Of a DNA stretch of 64,000 nt, positions 10,533 to 30,110 are shown piece by piece. Below the pieces are notes generated by a model. It had not been told where the DNA came from. It did not search any database and saw nothing but the letters and a program-made list of their open reading frames with translations. A program made the translations under genes and the position numbers. The stretch is from Daphnia carinata (taxonomy: Eukaryota > Arthropoda > Branchiopoda > Diplostraca > Daphniidae), in contig NC_081338.1 in assembly GCF_022539665.2 (NCBI RefSeq), positions 4,587,679 to 4,651,678 on the forward strand, read 5' to 3'. Each line of letters starts with the position of its first letter. The stretch's first letter is position 1.

Positions 10533-12137
10533 TCCAATCAATACAATTTATTCAGTGTCTTGCCCCAACCAAGAATTTTTTCAGATCCAATGTTACTATT
10601 AACCTATATTAAGAAAAGAAAAACAACACCGTTAAACATATCAACTGTTGATCATGTAACTTACATGACTCATAGATTCAACTTCTGGTGGAAGCTTGGG
10701 GAAAGACATACAAATTGCAGATTAACATCATTGTATAAGGCTCTTGAATGATAAACTAGCACCTGTACAATGTTGCATTGTTGATAGTTGTGTTCACAGT
10801 ACATGAAAATCCTTTCCTATTGGATAAATTTTTTTTTGGTAGATTAGACCTGGTTGGCAAAAAGGAGGAGAAATTCTTCGTCATAAATTCAAAACTATTT
10901 GAAGAAAAATCCTTTCATACCTAAAGAGTCCATGTATGATGTTCATCTCTGCAATGGCAGCAAAATTAAAACATCTTTAGGGCCATTTAAGTATCCAGAT
11001 TCCCCAACACTCTGAACGTAAAGGACAAGTTGTTCTTTAGACAGAGAAGCAGAATTATTTGAGGTTTCTAGCTGTGACAGAACTATAAAGGATTGCTGTT
11101 GTACTGGATTTATTAACACAAGATGGTACTTCTCATTAGACAATGTGCATACTCTATTACTTTACCTCATACCTTAATGGTAATGCACTCTCAGTGTTTT
11201 TTCATCTGTAGGCTGACTCTTCCATCCTGTAACACTTCCAGACTTGATTTGATCCCCCATTAAATTCTGTGAATGCAAAATAATAGCATTAAAAATACTT
11301 TTTCAATAGACATAAAACCGAAAAGTACCTAATCCATGTTTCATGTTGAACTTGTGCCATATCTTGGTTTCCGTACCACACCCATTTTCGGCCCAAATAC
11401 GGTCCCACAATTGTTCACTTCCTTCACTGCATGGGCTTATTCCTAACGATTCTTTTTGTGCAGCACTAACAGAATTTAAATTTAACACACTGTCAGGTGG
11501 TAGACTGAATAACTAAACAATAAATAATTGTTTGTTAAAATTCTATACTTATTTTGAATTCTTATTTGAAAAGTTTAGGTACCTGACTGTGTTCGCCTAA
11601 TGCCAATTCATCCTCATGTTCAGTTAGGTTTGAGTTTGGAAAAACCTCCTTCACTGTTTGGAAACTGTTCCGTTCCAATTTGTTCTTTTCCCCTAGCTGA
11701 GCTTGTAGACTCAAACTTTGAGCTACAAAACACAAATGAATAAAACCAAATAAATAGAATCATTATGTATTAGGCCTTACCATCCTTAGCTTTGCTGTTA
11801 TCTAATATTTTGTGCTGTTGCAATAATTGAGCCTGCAGGTCCATAATTTGATCTAATAAACAATAATTAATAATTCAAAACAAATATAATAATGTTTATA
11901 CTTACCATCCTTTTGTTGTATTATCTTATCCATTTTTCAATTGTTCCTCCAGCCACGCGTTATTCTCCATCCACGCTACTGAACTAACTGCGAATGGCAT
12001 CCAATGGACTGAAATTGCCTACGCCAGTAATAATGAGTCTGAGCGGTAGATAGCTACGTGTCGGAAAAAAAGAAAAAAGTGCGATTTTTTATTTTTTTTC
12101 CGCCATTTTTCTTTTTTTTTATGTAAAACGGATTGCC
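10533..12137. repeat. Middle right arm of the nested palindrome
   Basis: Inverted counterpart of 7080-8731. It carries the better-preserved version of the exon-like coding blocks (minus strand) and ends in TATGTAAAACGGATTGCCAT, the border repeat motif. About 35 nt separate it from the outer right arm. Confidence 0.85.
11340..11933 (-). pseudogene. Intron-containing coding-like unit in the right middle arm, unrecognised
   Basis: On the minus strand an ATG at 11933 opens short blocks joined by plausible GTAAG...TTAG introns. They read MDKIIQQKD, then QIMDLQAQLLQQHKILDNSK, then AQSLSLQAQLGEKNKLERNS with an acidic stretch, then a block with LPPDSVLNLNSVSAAQKES and EQLWDRIWAENGCGTETK. The first three look coiled-coil-like. 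A following block hits TGA. The left arm has the same layout with more damage. No family is recognised. It may be a host gene fragment or an element-encoded protein caught in the palindrome. Confidence 0.35.
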
Positions 12138-12841
12138 ATAATAGCACAATGGTGCTACAGCAGAATATTCTATGGCAATCCGTTTTACCCAAAATAACAA
12201 TAAAAAATATTGGTATTTTTTTCTGTTTTATTGCTATCGCCATCTTCCGGTTTGGAATATTAATGTTCATTTTTTACTTTTTGGCAAGTTGAAAAAAAAA
12301 TTAATACCGAAAGTGACCAGAAGTAGCCTATATCTCCAGAAATACTGGGTCCACAACAAAACAAATATGATTTTCGTGATCCTCGTGAAATTTAAGGTGT
12401 GTCTGACCTATTTTGACCTGTTTTTGGCGAAAAGTTCAATTTGGCCAAAATCGCGATTTTTCCTGAACAGTTCAGGGAAATTTGCGATTTTTGACGATTT
12501 TCGGGTATTTCCTACTGACAAATGGATACGACCCCAAATTTTACGAGGATTACGAAAATGTGGTTCTTTTTTCATTCAGACCAACAGATAGTGAGTTATT
12601 AGGCATTTTCAAACCGAAAGTTGTACTGAAAGTTAAAATTTCGAAAATTTAAAAAATGAACTATGTTCTCTTTCACAAGTTACAAAAGAACTGCGTAGTT
12701 TCAAACGTAAACTATAGTAAATGAACATAATATGGCCTTTCAAAGTTCTTAAAGTTCAGTTTTCAGGTACGACCTGTATACCACTTCACAACAACAAAAA
12801 AAACCGAAATAACGATACCGTTCAGACGATGGAAACTCAGT
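12138..12841. repeat. Outer right arm of the nested palindrome
   Basis: Inverted copy of 3400-4106, starting at the TATGGCAATCCGTTTTACCC motif and ending with GGAAACTCAG. It has small indels against the left arm. Beyond it the two flanks stop matching. Confidence 0.85.
12172..12591 (+). CDS. 139-codon open frame in the outer right arm, function unknown
   Basis: Partner of the frame at 3649-4071, one codon shorter and otherwise almost the same, also beginning MAIRFTQNNNKK within the border repeat. No domain or signal peptide is recognised. That it stays open despite an indel is notable but not proof of coding. Confidence 0.2.
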   Translation: MAIRFTQNNNKKYWYFFLFYCYRHLPVWNINVHFLLFGKLKKKLIPKVTRSSLYLQKYWVHNKTNMIFVILVKFKVCLTYFDLFLAKSSIWPKSRFFLNSSGKFAIFDDFRVFPTDKWIRPQILRGLRKCGSFFIQTNR

Positions 12842-13667
12842 TACACGATACGATAATCGAAGCAAATTTTTTAAAACCACCCCCTTAATTTTGTAGTCAT
12901 CAGAATTAAGGGGCTAGTGGAACAGATATGGTTATTACCAGACAGAAGTAAATGGGTGATCCTATTCTTGCAGAATATTAACAAATAGCACATCTTCAAG
13001 ATTTATTTACAATAAAATCTTCTGCTGCAAACTATGAATATTTTGTTGCATTGGGAAATGACTGCTATCCATTTAGTCATTTGTTTTTTTAAAATATATT
13101 TGTTATTTGTTTTTTTTGTGTGTTTTTGGTTGTTCATTGTCTGCACAGATTTTACAGTTTACATCTTTGTTGCAAAACACTGCAAATACTATAAACAATT
13201 CATCACCCGTGTGCCATCAAACAGGACTTGAAAGGTAACATCCTAAATATCACTAGGCAATATCCAGCTTGAGCTATGTTTCCCTAACATGAATGTCTAA
13301 TCAAAATGAAAGGCGTCACCAACACTTCGAAATACGAACAACACCACTACAAAACGTTCAGATTTTGCCTGCAATCTTCCTCACATTCGTAAATCTACTT
13401 GAGAAACTGTCAAACATTCGAAGATCGACATTCAATACTGTGTTGCCACATAAGCAGAAAAGTAGAATACATCCCTATTCAAGCTTTCAAGGTGAAAATT
13501 ACGTTTATTTTAAACACATTTTACTGGTTAACGAATTCATGGATTTGACTACACTACTAAGAATTTTCTATTGTAATTTCTGGTGGATAAAACAATTTGC
13601 AGTTGAATTTTTTATATGAAATTAAAGAGACAAAACCATGTGAATGGTTCTGTTAAAGTTTTCTAGT
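12842..13667. other. Interval without recognised gene
   Basis: AT-rich. A short palindrome CCCCTTAATT/AATTAAGGGG lies near 12884-12913. Open frames at 13034-13231 and 13293-13619 (+) have no recognisable domains or splice context and are probably chance. Confidence 0.4.
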
Positions 13668-14020
13668 TCAGCTATCAAAACTGGGAATGTCATCATAGTC
13701 ATCTCCTCCATATTCTTTCTGCATACCACACGGCGGATACATGCCAAATTTCGACCACGGGCTCACCACGTTGTTAGAGTACATCATGTCGTAAGGGTTT
13801 CTCATCATGGCATAACGTGGCGGAAGGACGTAAGGATTCATTGGATTGAACGACGATCCAAATTGAGAAACACATCGACATCTTCGAGTGCCATAATCCT
13901 CAAGGAGGAAATAGCTACCTCGTCTGCAAGGTCCACGTGTGAACGACTAATAACAACCGCCTTCAGAGTTTGGTGTTGACTTCCAGTATATTTGGCAACA
14001 GTCACACTTGTTCTCCGATT
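13668..14020 (-). pseudogene. Cys-containing secreted-type ORF (DUF4789-like), interrupted by an in-frame TAG
   Basis: One minus-strand exon follows a CTATAG acceptor at about 14021. It reads ENKCDCCQIYWK, then GGCY, a TAG (13947-13949), then SFTRGPCRRGSYFLLEDYGT, RRCRC, and a Pro/Tyr/Met-rich tail ending GGDDYDDIPSFDS before TGA. The frame is unbroken on both sides of the TAG. The GPCxxGxxxLL...C spacing resembles DUF4789 proteins of arthropods. A TATTAG acceptor coincides with the TAG, so an intron ending there is the alternative to a nonsense mutation, but no suitable donor is near. The 5' exons were not found. Family assignment is tentative. Confidence 0.45.
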
Positions 14021-14129
14021 CTATAGAAGTGGAACAATGGTCATACAAAGAAAAAAGACCATTTTACGAAGCAAACTAATTCCCTTTAACTGTATTTTTT
14101 CAACATTAGCCGTGGATCCTACGATTGCT

Positions 14130-15417
14130 TTAAACTGCAAGACTAGCCATAGTTGTAGGTGGGTTCCTTAATGAATCAACTAAAGAAAATACAGAATTTT
14201 TTTAACTGTTAAGGTAATCATAAAAGCAGAAAACAAAGAATAAATGCCATTAATTGCCAATAACAAATGCCATTTACCATAGGCTTGAAGAACAGCATTG
14301 ATTAGGTTCGTAATGGGTCCTTCAATGAGTTCCTTGAAGAACGGTGCCAAGAGGTTGAGTGCGAAATCAACAATCTATGAAATTTTGAAAATTAAACAAG
14401 TTTTTTTTTTCAAACACAGATTGCGTAGCGCATTTTTACGATTTCAGCAAGCCAATTGAAAATTCCCAGGCCGGTAATGTCCGTACTGATGTGACCCATT
14501 TGTTTCAAATCAAACACATCAACGACAACAAGCCCAGAGAGAATATCGATGGTCGACTGTGGAAGCAATTAAAGTACAATAAGGTAAAAATTAATTGTGA
14601 TGAAGAAAAAAAAATTCACATGGAAGTAGAAGTTGATATAGTCGGCGGTTCCGGTCATTGAAGCGGTCGGACCAATATCCATGAATAGAATACTTATGGC
14701 ATAACCGAAAGAAGCCTGTAATTGTAATAGTATGAAAAACCAATTATATTTATCGTTTAGCTAGCACATATTAAATCAACCAACAGTATTTATTCCGCAG
14801 TCGGATTCGAAGAAAATAATGGTCGCACTGCTGCTCAAGGTAGCGTCTCCTACTCGATGGATGGTTTCCATACCAGTAGCTAATCCATCATGGAGGTAAA
14901 CTCCACCAGTAACTCCAGGATATTCATCCCATCTGTCAACGATTTACGTGGAAGAATTATTGTTTTTGGAAAGCAACGATCTCTTTTAATCTCCATACGT
15001 AAAGCTGAAATCCCCATCAGGAAGTTGAATACGATCATATCCTTGCAAGACTATTTGCTCACGAACTAAAACCAACACCTAAATATTAAACCGGAGATTT
15101 TCGAACAAGGTAAGGTATCTCTTCATGGCATAAAAAAATTATAAACTACAACACAATACTTCGTCCATGTAGTCGTTTGCATTTCCTAGTTCACCGTTAC
15201 GGGTGCGAGACAACAGTTCTTCGGGAGCATTAAAAGAAAGACTAAGAACCGGGCGTTCTTTCTTGGAAACGGGTCGTCGAATCCCAGCCCCTATAAAATT
15301 ACACAATGGTGTGAAAATTTATTTACATACATAACAGTCAGTTTCAATGGCAGACAACAACTAACCATTCGAAAGAGCAATAAGAGAGCATAAAGCAAGA
15401 ACAACAACCACTTTCAT
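14130..15417 (-). CDS. Secreted group-7-allergen-like lipid-binding protein
   Basis: Eight exons on the minus strand: 15366-15417, 15160-15290, 14999-15078, 14785-14932, 14620-14715, 14440-14556, 14278-14374 and 14130-14134. All junctions are GT-AG in phase, giving 241 residues. The first 17 (MKVVVVLALCSLIALSN) form a signal peptide. The body has NDYMDEVLVLVREQIVLQGY, GGVYLHDGLATGMETIHRVGD and a hydrophobic C-terminus (LLAPFFKELIEGPITNLINA). This layout fits the Grp7-allergen/BPI-like family of arthropod secreted proteins that bind lipids. The final exon is only five nucleotides; reading through its donor instead ends at 14180 with 34 extra residues, so the 3' end is uncertain. The ligand is unknown. 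Confidence 0.75.
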
Positions 15418-16868
15418 GACGAAGGAATTGAGTCTTAATTTGAAGTAAGACAATAGAACACGCCAGTTAAGAAACAGAATACGAACTGCGCAACTACAGT
15501 TAAAAAAAGCTTCTTGTCAATCGCATAAAAGATGTACCGAATGACTGATCACTGATAATGTCTGTTTTCGCTAGATTACGACTGTGATGACGTTGGCGAA
15601 CAATGAAAGGAAAACACAACATACAGGTAGAGTTACATTATCTGCAAGAAATGCAATGTGAATTTTAATGGTGAAACGATGCAAATCGTCATGCTAAAAA
15701 AATAATGTAGTTTTAATGCTACTCCGAATGTCGATACCGAACAGGCTTCCAAAACAGAAGTCAAATTACAAAATCGCGTTTTATAAAAATGAGAAAAATG
15801 CAGTCTTTATAGATGTAGTTTGGATGACAAATACATCGAACTAACGCGGAAACGTTTACCCAGATAAACTTAATGTAGACCCTTACATTTTGAAAAAAAT
15901 AGGCTTAGGCCATTGTACCAAGTGCCAGCAGAGAGAACAGCAGATAACACATCTAATCAACATTTTGATCAAAGTTTGACAGATTTCATTACGAATGACA
16001 TCTTCAATCTTCATCATGCGTCGATCCTACAGATCGGCAGTTGTTAGTTACATCGGTTTTCCTACTAGTTTGTATTCACCAGAGAATCCGTTTTGTTCTG
16101 AAACTACCGTAACATAGAGCTGCCGAAATGTTTAAATTTTAACCTGGGCTCACCTGGTCCGCTTGTATGCTCCGGTGTTTTACATGTCCTGGCACACTTG
16201 TTAGAAAATGGCAGGGAACAACCCAGCTGAATACGTTTAGAAAAGCAGCATATGGAATGTGCAATAATCACAAGACGTATGCCGTTTTTCTTCTAGCAGA
16301 CGACTCTTACGAACCGTCGGTACGGTTCAGCAACCTCCAAGCTTGTCATTTCTGGCGCTAGTTTCATACGACAAAAAACCTTAGAGTTTTGTGAATGTCA
16401 GAAAAATACCGAGTTATAGCTACAACTATGTACAAAAATACCAATAGAAACACAAACCGATTAGTTAAAAAAAATACCAAAAAATTAAAGAGGATTTAAG
16501 AAACATACGAGACGGTTGAATTGTGCAGATCAAAATAAACAACAAAGAAGAAACATTTTAGAAATATGCAATGAAGGCAACTCGTTTGTTCACTCGATGA
16601 ATTAGGCTGGCTAAAAAGTTTGAAATTAAGTAAATAAGGTACTGGTTCCCTAGAATTTGTAAAAACCGGACCGTACTAGCGGAAAATGATCGAGGATGCA
16701 CACCATCTACCGGAGAAAATCAAAACAGTTTGTTTACATGCAAAATAACCCTGAAACTGCTTGGATGTCTGCTAGTGTTTCGTTTTTTAGTTGACGCTGT
16801 GTTTTCTCATAAATTGAAAATAAAGCGTATAGAAGAACTGCCAAATTCTAGTAACGATAGATTTCAAA
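15418..16868. other. Intergenic region, no gene recognised
   Basis: Promoters of the flanking divergent genes should lie here. Open frames at 16167-16361 and 16730-16918 (+) show no recognisable domain; the latter overlaps the USP39 start in another frame. Confidence 0.4.
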
Positions 16869-18834
16869 ATGGGAACAGAAAAGCAAGAAATCAAGCGGAA
16901 ACACGAAGATGTCGATGACGCGGAGGAACCGGTCGTGAAAATAAGTACAGCTATCATTGACAATTGAAAACGTTAACTGACGCGCTTAACGCCTATAATT
17001 TGCTTTTAGGAGAACCAATTGTTCAATCTCGCTTGTGTCCTTATTTGGACACAATTAACAGAACTGTTCTGGATTTTGACTTCGAAAAGCTTTGTTCAGT
17101 TTCACTCACGAGGATTAATGTTTATGCCTGCCTAGTGTGTGGAAAATACTTCCAGGGTATGTTTACCTCAATTTTATCGCTAGCATCGCTTTATATGTTT
17201 TGGAATTCAAATATTAGGGAGAGGCCCAAGTACACATGCATATCTACATAGTGTGGGAGAAGGACACCATGTTTTCTTGAATCTTCACACTCTAAGATTT
17301 TACTGTCTGCCAGACAACTATGAAATCATTGATTCATCACTTGATGATATCAAATATGTCTTAAATCCAACCTTCACACAAGAAAATATTTCAGCTTTGG
17401 ATATTACAGATAAGGTGTCAAGGTCTTGTGATGGCACTCTGTATCGCCCAGGAGTAGTTGGACTTAACAACATCAAAGCTAATGACTACTGCAACGTGGT
17501 CTTACAGGTACACAAACATAACTATGAAAATTGATAAATAACTGATCACTTACTTTCTTGCCAGGCTTTATCACATGTTGTCCCATTGCGAGACTATTTT
17601 CTCAGGGAAGGCAATTACATTGGCATTAAGCGCCCTCCCGGAGATAACAACGTTATCCTCGTGCAGCGTTTTGGTGAACTCATTCGCAAGCTGTGGAATC
17701 CCCGAAACTTTAAGGCGCACGTTTCGCCACATGAGATGCTTCAAGCTGTCGTTCTCTGTAGCAAAAAGAAATTTCAGATCACAAGCCAAGGTAACATAAT
17801 GAGTGAAATATATATATGTATATATTTCACCTGTCTGGTTTGTAGGTGATCCTGTTGAATTTCTATCATGGTTTCTAAATGCATTACATTTGGCTCTTAA
17901 TGGAACAAAGAAGCCTACTTCTTCAATCATTTACAAAACATTTTTGGGAGCTATGAAAATCCATTCACAGTTAATCCCACCTATTGATGCGACTGATAAG
18001 GAAAAGGATGCCTTAATGATGACTGCCGAGTACGTCGAAACATACGTCGACTCTCCTTTTCTCTTCCTAGCGGCTGATTTACCTCCTCCTCCTCTGTTCA
18101 AAGACGAATTTCGGGAGAACATCATTCCTCAAGTGAAAAACCTAAGTTGATAGTTGTTGGAGTATAGTTTTTAACCAATATTGATTCTTTAGGTTTCTTT
18201 GTTTACTTTGCTATCTCAATTCAATGGGGTCCAGCAGAAAGAGTACAAAACGTACAAAGAAAACTTCTTGAAGAGATTCGAGTTGACACGGTTGCCACGT
18301 TACATTATTCTGAACATCAAGAGGTTTACAAAGAACACATTTTTTGTTGAGAAGAATCCGACCATCATCAATTTTCCCATCAGGTTTCTAGATTGCTTAA
18401 ATCCTTTGTAAATTTAATTTAAACCATAAAGGGAACACGCTTTTCAGGGGAGTCGATTTTGGAGACATTCTAAGTGCAGAAGTCCGTGCTAAGCATGGTT
18501 GCACAACGTACGATTTACTAGCCAATATTGTTCATGATGGAGAACCTACCAAAGGAACTTATCGTGTCCACATACTACACAAGGTAAATGAACAAAACTG
18601 CCGACTGTTTTTATTGCAAACTTGAGTCAACTTTTTTTTTAGGCGACAGGTAAATGGTTCGAAATGCAAGATTTGCACGTTACAGAAATTCTTCCGCAAA
18701 TGATTACGCTCACAGAAGCCTATATCCAGGTAACTAGATGAAAAAAAAAAATAAATAGTGCCCAGATTAAAATAAAGAAATTTTTTCAGATATGGGAACA
18801 ATCTACTGTGAGCAGCGACGTTGAAATGTCTTAA
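16869..18834 (+). CDS. Usp39: USP39/Sad1, spliceosomal ubiquitin-protease-like protein
   Basis: A nuclear tri-snRNP factor needed for pre-mRNA splicing. Nine exons: 16869-16944, 17010-17156, 17218-17507, 17565-17790, 17846-18132, 18193-18383, 18448-18583, 18643-18729 and 18790-18834. They give 494 residues with all phases closing. After a short charged N-terminus comes the UBP zinc finger (CPYLDTINR, CLVCGKYFQGRG, HHVFLNLHTLRFYCLPDNYE). The USP fold follows (GLNNIKANDY, NPRNFKAHVSPHEMLQAVV, DPVEFLSWFLNALH, LPRYIILNIKRFTKN, PTIINFPIRGVDF, TYDLLANIVHDG, MITLTEAYIQIWE). The catalytic cysteine position reads NNIKANDYCN rather than NTCYMN, as in other USP39 proteins, so it is a pseudo-protease. 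The N-terminal RS-rich extension of vertebrates is short here. Confidence 0.96.
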
Positions 18835-18869
18835 TTGATTTTCTTCAAAAACTGTAACACTTGAGTTGA

Positions 18870-18875
18870 AATAAA
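18870..18875 (+). promoter_or_regulatory. Probable USP39 polyadenylation signal
   Basis: AATAAA lies about 36 nt after the USP39 stop, a normal distance for a compact 3' UTR. Confidence 0.55.
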
Positions 18876-19753
18876 TATTCAAATTCGTACTAAGCGTTTA
18901 TGTGAGATTTCTTAGTAGAGGAGAATAAATTTAAAACACCAAATCGCGAGGAAACGAACCATGTTTGATTACACAAGATGCAATAATACACAACTTTTCT
19001 CGTTTTTTTTCCATTTATCTTGCTCCAAACGGTGTGTATGTTGTGTGGCAAAACAGGGAAAAGGAGTGATTTTGTTTAATTAAGAGAAGAAGTGGGTCTG
19101 AGAATGCAGAGCAAAAAAAAGAATAATTCTCGAAACAAACACTTAAAGACAACCCCAAAAGGACAGAATGAAAAGAAAAATAAGGGTCGGAGAAAAATAG
19201 ATTCACACCGCGCAATCAAATTGACCTTAATGAATTTCGCTCGTTTGCTACTCAAACTCTTACATACACACGCACAAAGTTTTCTTCAAAAAAATCAGAC
19301 CAGCATACGATTGAATTCAAATCGCTTATTTTTGCGGTGAGCGGCGGTGGGTAATTTTTTTATGCTACAAAAATTGGAAAACGGCCAAGGGAGGGCGAAA
19401 AAATCGGGAGAAACAAGAGGTGGGCCTTTTGCTTTTGTCGCGAATAAACGAGGTGTGTGCGGGAACAAGAAAAAAGATGATCAGTCGGGGGAAAAAGTAC
19501 AAAGGATCAAAGAAGAAAAAGGGGAGTTAGGGCGGCAGCAGCAGGGCTAAGCACAAGACGTTTGTCCAACAGAAAAGACAAGTTATCCTCTTACGCTTTT
19601 AATTTTTTTTTTTTCCCCGTGCGTCAGCTTTGCAAAAAGAAAGTCTGTGAAATCTTCCACCTAGGAAATCGAGTCCATCAAAGAAAACTTGCACAGCACT
19701 TTTTTTTTTGAGTTTTTTTCTTTTTTTGTTTGTTAAATTTTATCTCCTGAAAT
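18876..19753. other. Convergent 3' region between USP39 and the PRRC2-like gene
   Basis: Probably the 3' UTR of the minus-strand gene. It is rich in poly-A/T runs and purines. No coding signal is seen. Confidence 0.45.
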
Positions 19754-27343
<7,590 letters not shown>

Positions 27344-28659
27344 GCTGGACGCACAATCCCCAACATGAGGCACTCAGATTCACACCCACAGAACGAACCT
27401 TTGCCCTGGGCTGAGTTCAATGTAAAAGAAACAAAAGTATTAGTACTCCTCGGGTATTCTTCTCCTTTTGGTTTGACAGTCGCAATGTCTTGATGTTCCC
27501 AACACCCAACCAAGAGGGTTTACTCCACACAAATGAAAAATACTCAACAAAAGAGAATTACTGAACTTGCCACCAAATGAAAAGTTTCAGATGAAATGCT
27601 ATTAATTCCTCTTTGCTTTAATTAGTTTGTAAAAAAGAACTTGTATGTGCCAACAAAGCACAACTGATTTGTTCACTCAAACGTTTGTCACTAGCTCGAA
27701 ATATTACACAATAAAGGATATACTGGAGCCTTCGAATCACGAACGTCGGCGAACCCTTTCAAGAAATAAAGTGGAGGTAGGGACGAGCATTAAAAGGATG
27801 ACTTTTTTTTACTGAACAACGAATAATGAATATTTCCGGCTGTTGTTACCTAGGTTCGTCCACTTGGGTTTATCCAGAATAAAATAACACAACACACGGT
27901 AATGTATCGGCCTAATGGATGTAGGCGGATGAAAATATGTCCTTAATGCACGAAAATTTTCCTACTAGGGCGCGCACGAATAAAATCTTTTTCCCTTTTC
28001 CCACTAGCCACAGTTGTAAAAAAGTACTTCGGCTATAGGGGGCTTGTCTGTGGAAGGCGGAGGATGGGAAAATCGACGCGCAAATATGGCGGAATGCCGA
28101 CTGAACGATAAATCGATACTTAAACAGCGTTGCCAATGCATTTTATACGTTCTTCATTTCCGAGGTATCGTTTTTTGTTATTTCTACTCCTTTATAATAG
28201 TGTGCAGTTTTTTGTTGCTTTTAAAAAATAATGATTTAGTTATTATTTATGTTGACTTATTCTACCGTGAACTGCTTTATCTTTTCTAGTTAACCAACAG
28301 GCATTTAAACATTTTCTCTATTGCATTACACAGTAATCGTCAGCAGTTTTCACTAGATTATTGAAACTTAACGTATTTGATTTACTTAATCATCCTAGTT
28401 AGCCGTTGATTTCGTAAGTCTCACTTCATTATGAATTCTCTTAAAGTGAAGAATCATTTCCCTTAGTTTTGTCATAGATATTCAGTAGTTACGAGAGAAA
28501 TTCTAAAAATTTCCGTTTCATAATCCATTCATTAGGATTCTATAAAAAACCAGTCTTATTGTTTGTTTCATCGTGAACTAACGAGAAAATTAAGAAACAA
28601 AGTTTTGACGGACATCAGAGTGTAATGAGCCCGATAGCAAAGAAATCCAAAGCAATGAT
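27344..28659. other. 5' region of the PRRC2-like gene and intergenic DNA
   Basis: The PRRC2 5' UTR and promoter are expected just above 27343. No coding frame with recognisable features. Several T-rich runs lie toward 28200-28600. Confidence 0.45.
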
Positions 28660-29502
28660 TTAAGCCTTGACTGCGAATTTGCGCATGGGGAAAGCCCTGC
28701 TTCTCCTCAATTCCTTGGAGGTCTTCTTCGCCTTCTCGCCGGTAGTAAGAGCTCGGCGCATAGCACGCGTCCTCTTGGAGCGGAGATCTAGGGGCTTGTA
28801 TTTCTTGTTCTGTAGGACAAAATGAGTGTTAGTAAAAACAGATGCAATACAACGAAGCAGAATTACATACCTTGTAGACTTTGCGCAAGTTCTCCTTTTG
28901 CTTCTGGTTCATAACAATAAGAACGCGGGCGATGGATTTACGCACAACGCGGCTGCAATAGAAATTCATTAAAATATAAATGGTAGGCTTTTCATTAAAA
29001 AAGAAAATAACCAGTGCAAAAATTTAACTGGTATATCTCATGGACTAAAGTTCGATGTTGCAGATATCATGGGAAGGTAATGGGTTGAAGAAATAGCTAG
29101 TCTTACATCTTGGACAGCTTGGAGGCAGCTCCACTGGTGACTTTGGCCACTCGAAGCTGAGACAGCTCCTTCTTGAGCTCATCAAGCTGCTTAAGGAGTT
29201 CCTCCTTCTTCTTGGTGCGAAGATCACGGCATCTCACCTTGGCCTGTTGAAAATAATACACGTTCAATTAGATACTACCACAAAGTATACGAAACAAACA
29301 GTGGGTCGGCAATCGGCACACACACACACATACACACTGCATTTACTTCTTGTCAAAATCAACCATTTAAGCAAGTTCAAAAACCTGACATCCAACACAA
29401 CAAGTTACTAATGATACCCTCCATTTCTATTCGATTGCAACACTTAGATAAGTATTAAAATCACGGATGTTAAAGGATAGAGTTTAATAAATTGCTCACC
29501 AT
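28660..29502 (-). CDS. RpL35: 60S ribosomal protein L35 (uL29)
   Basis: uL29 of the large ribosomal subunit, near the exit tunnel. Four exons: 29500-29502 (the ATG alone), 29107-29243, 28871-28952 and 28660-28809. They give 123 residues, exactly the family length. The protein reads [71 protein letters not shown] and [15 protein letters not shown]. An intron directly after the start codon is common in animal ribosomal protein genes. The upstream minus-strand sequence has pyrimidine-rich patches (TTCCGTCTTCTGTCG) that may include the TOP start site. Confidence 0.97.
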
Positions 29503-30110
29503 TTTGGATTCTTGTTCTGTCTCAAGTGAACGACAGAAGACGGAACACGGTACCACCTGGCGGCTGCACTCTCAAGCTCCCAGGGGGAAGGGAAAACCTT
29601 GATGCCAGATTATCTTTATTTGTAGTTAATAATTTTTCTAAAAAGCAAAAATTTCAATTTCAAAATGATTATTTGTAAAAAAATAATTCAAAAGTAAATG
29701 TTTATGTAAACAAATATTTTTATGAGCTTAAAATGAAATACAGCGGAGTGACAGTGGTTATAAGCTGATTAGTTTACGTTTTTTTTTTGTGTGTTTTTCT
29801 TGGGATGGCAAACACTGTGACGTCCTTAACTAGACGACTTTTGACAGACTGTAAAATATGCGCTGGCGAGGTTATTAATGAGATTGTCTGCAAAGAGGTC
29901 TCTTTACATATTTTTAATGGAGTTCACTCTTTGAAGTTTACTAATAGTTTACTGTTATTGGTTGTGAAGTATGTAAATAATTATCAGATATTATCGATGC
30001 AGACGCCAGAATCCACCAAGAGTAAAATTAAGGAACCATAGCTCAAACAGTTTTTTGCATTGAGATTATTTAGCTAAAAATACCAGAGAAATTGGTTTGC
30101 CAGTAATTCG
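29503..30110. other. Short intergenic region between divergent RpL35 and ER mannosidase
   Basis: About 600 nt shared by two divergent promoters. A frame at 29805-30041 (+, 78 codons from MANTVTSLTRR, with CKICAGEV) resembles no family I can name. It may be a 5' UTR open frame of the mannosidase transcript. Confidence 0.4.

Noticed and set aside
13293-13979. Plus-strand frames at 13293-13619 and 13644-13979
   Set aside because: The second is antisense to the DUF4789-like exon; the first has no domain, splice context or conservation clue.
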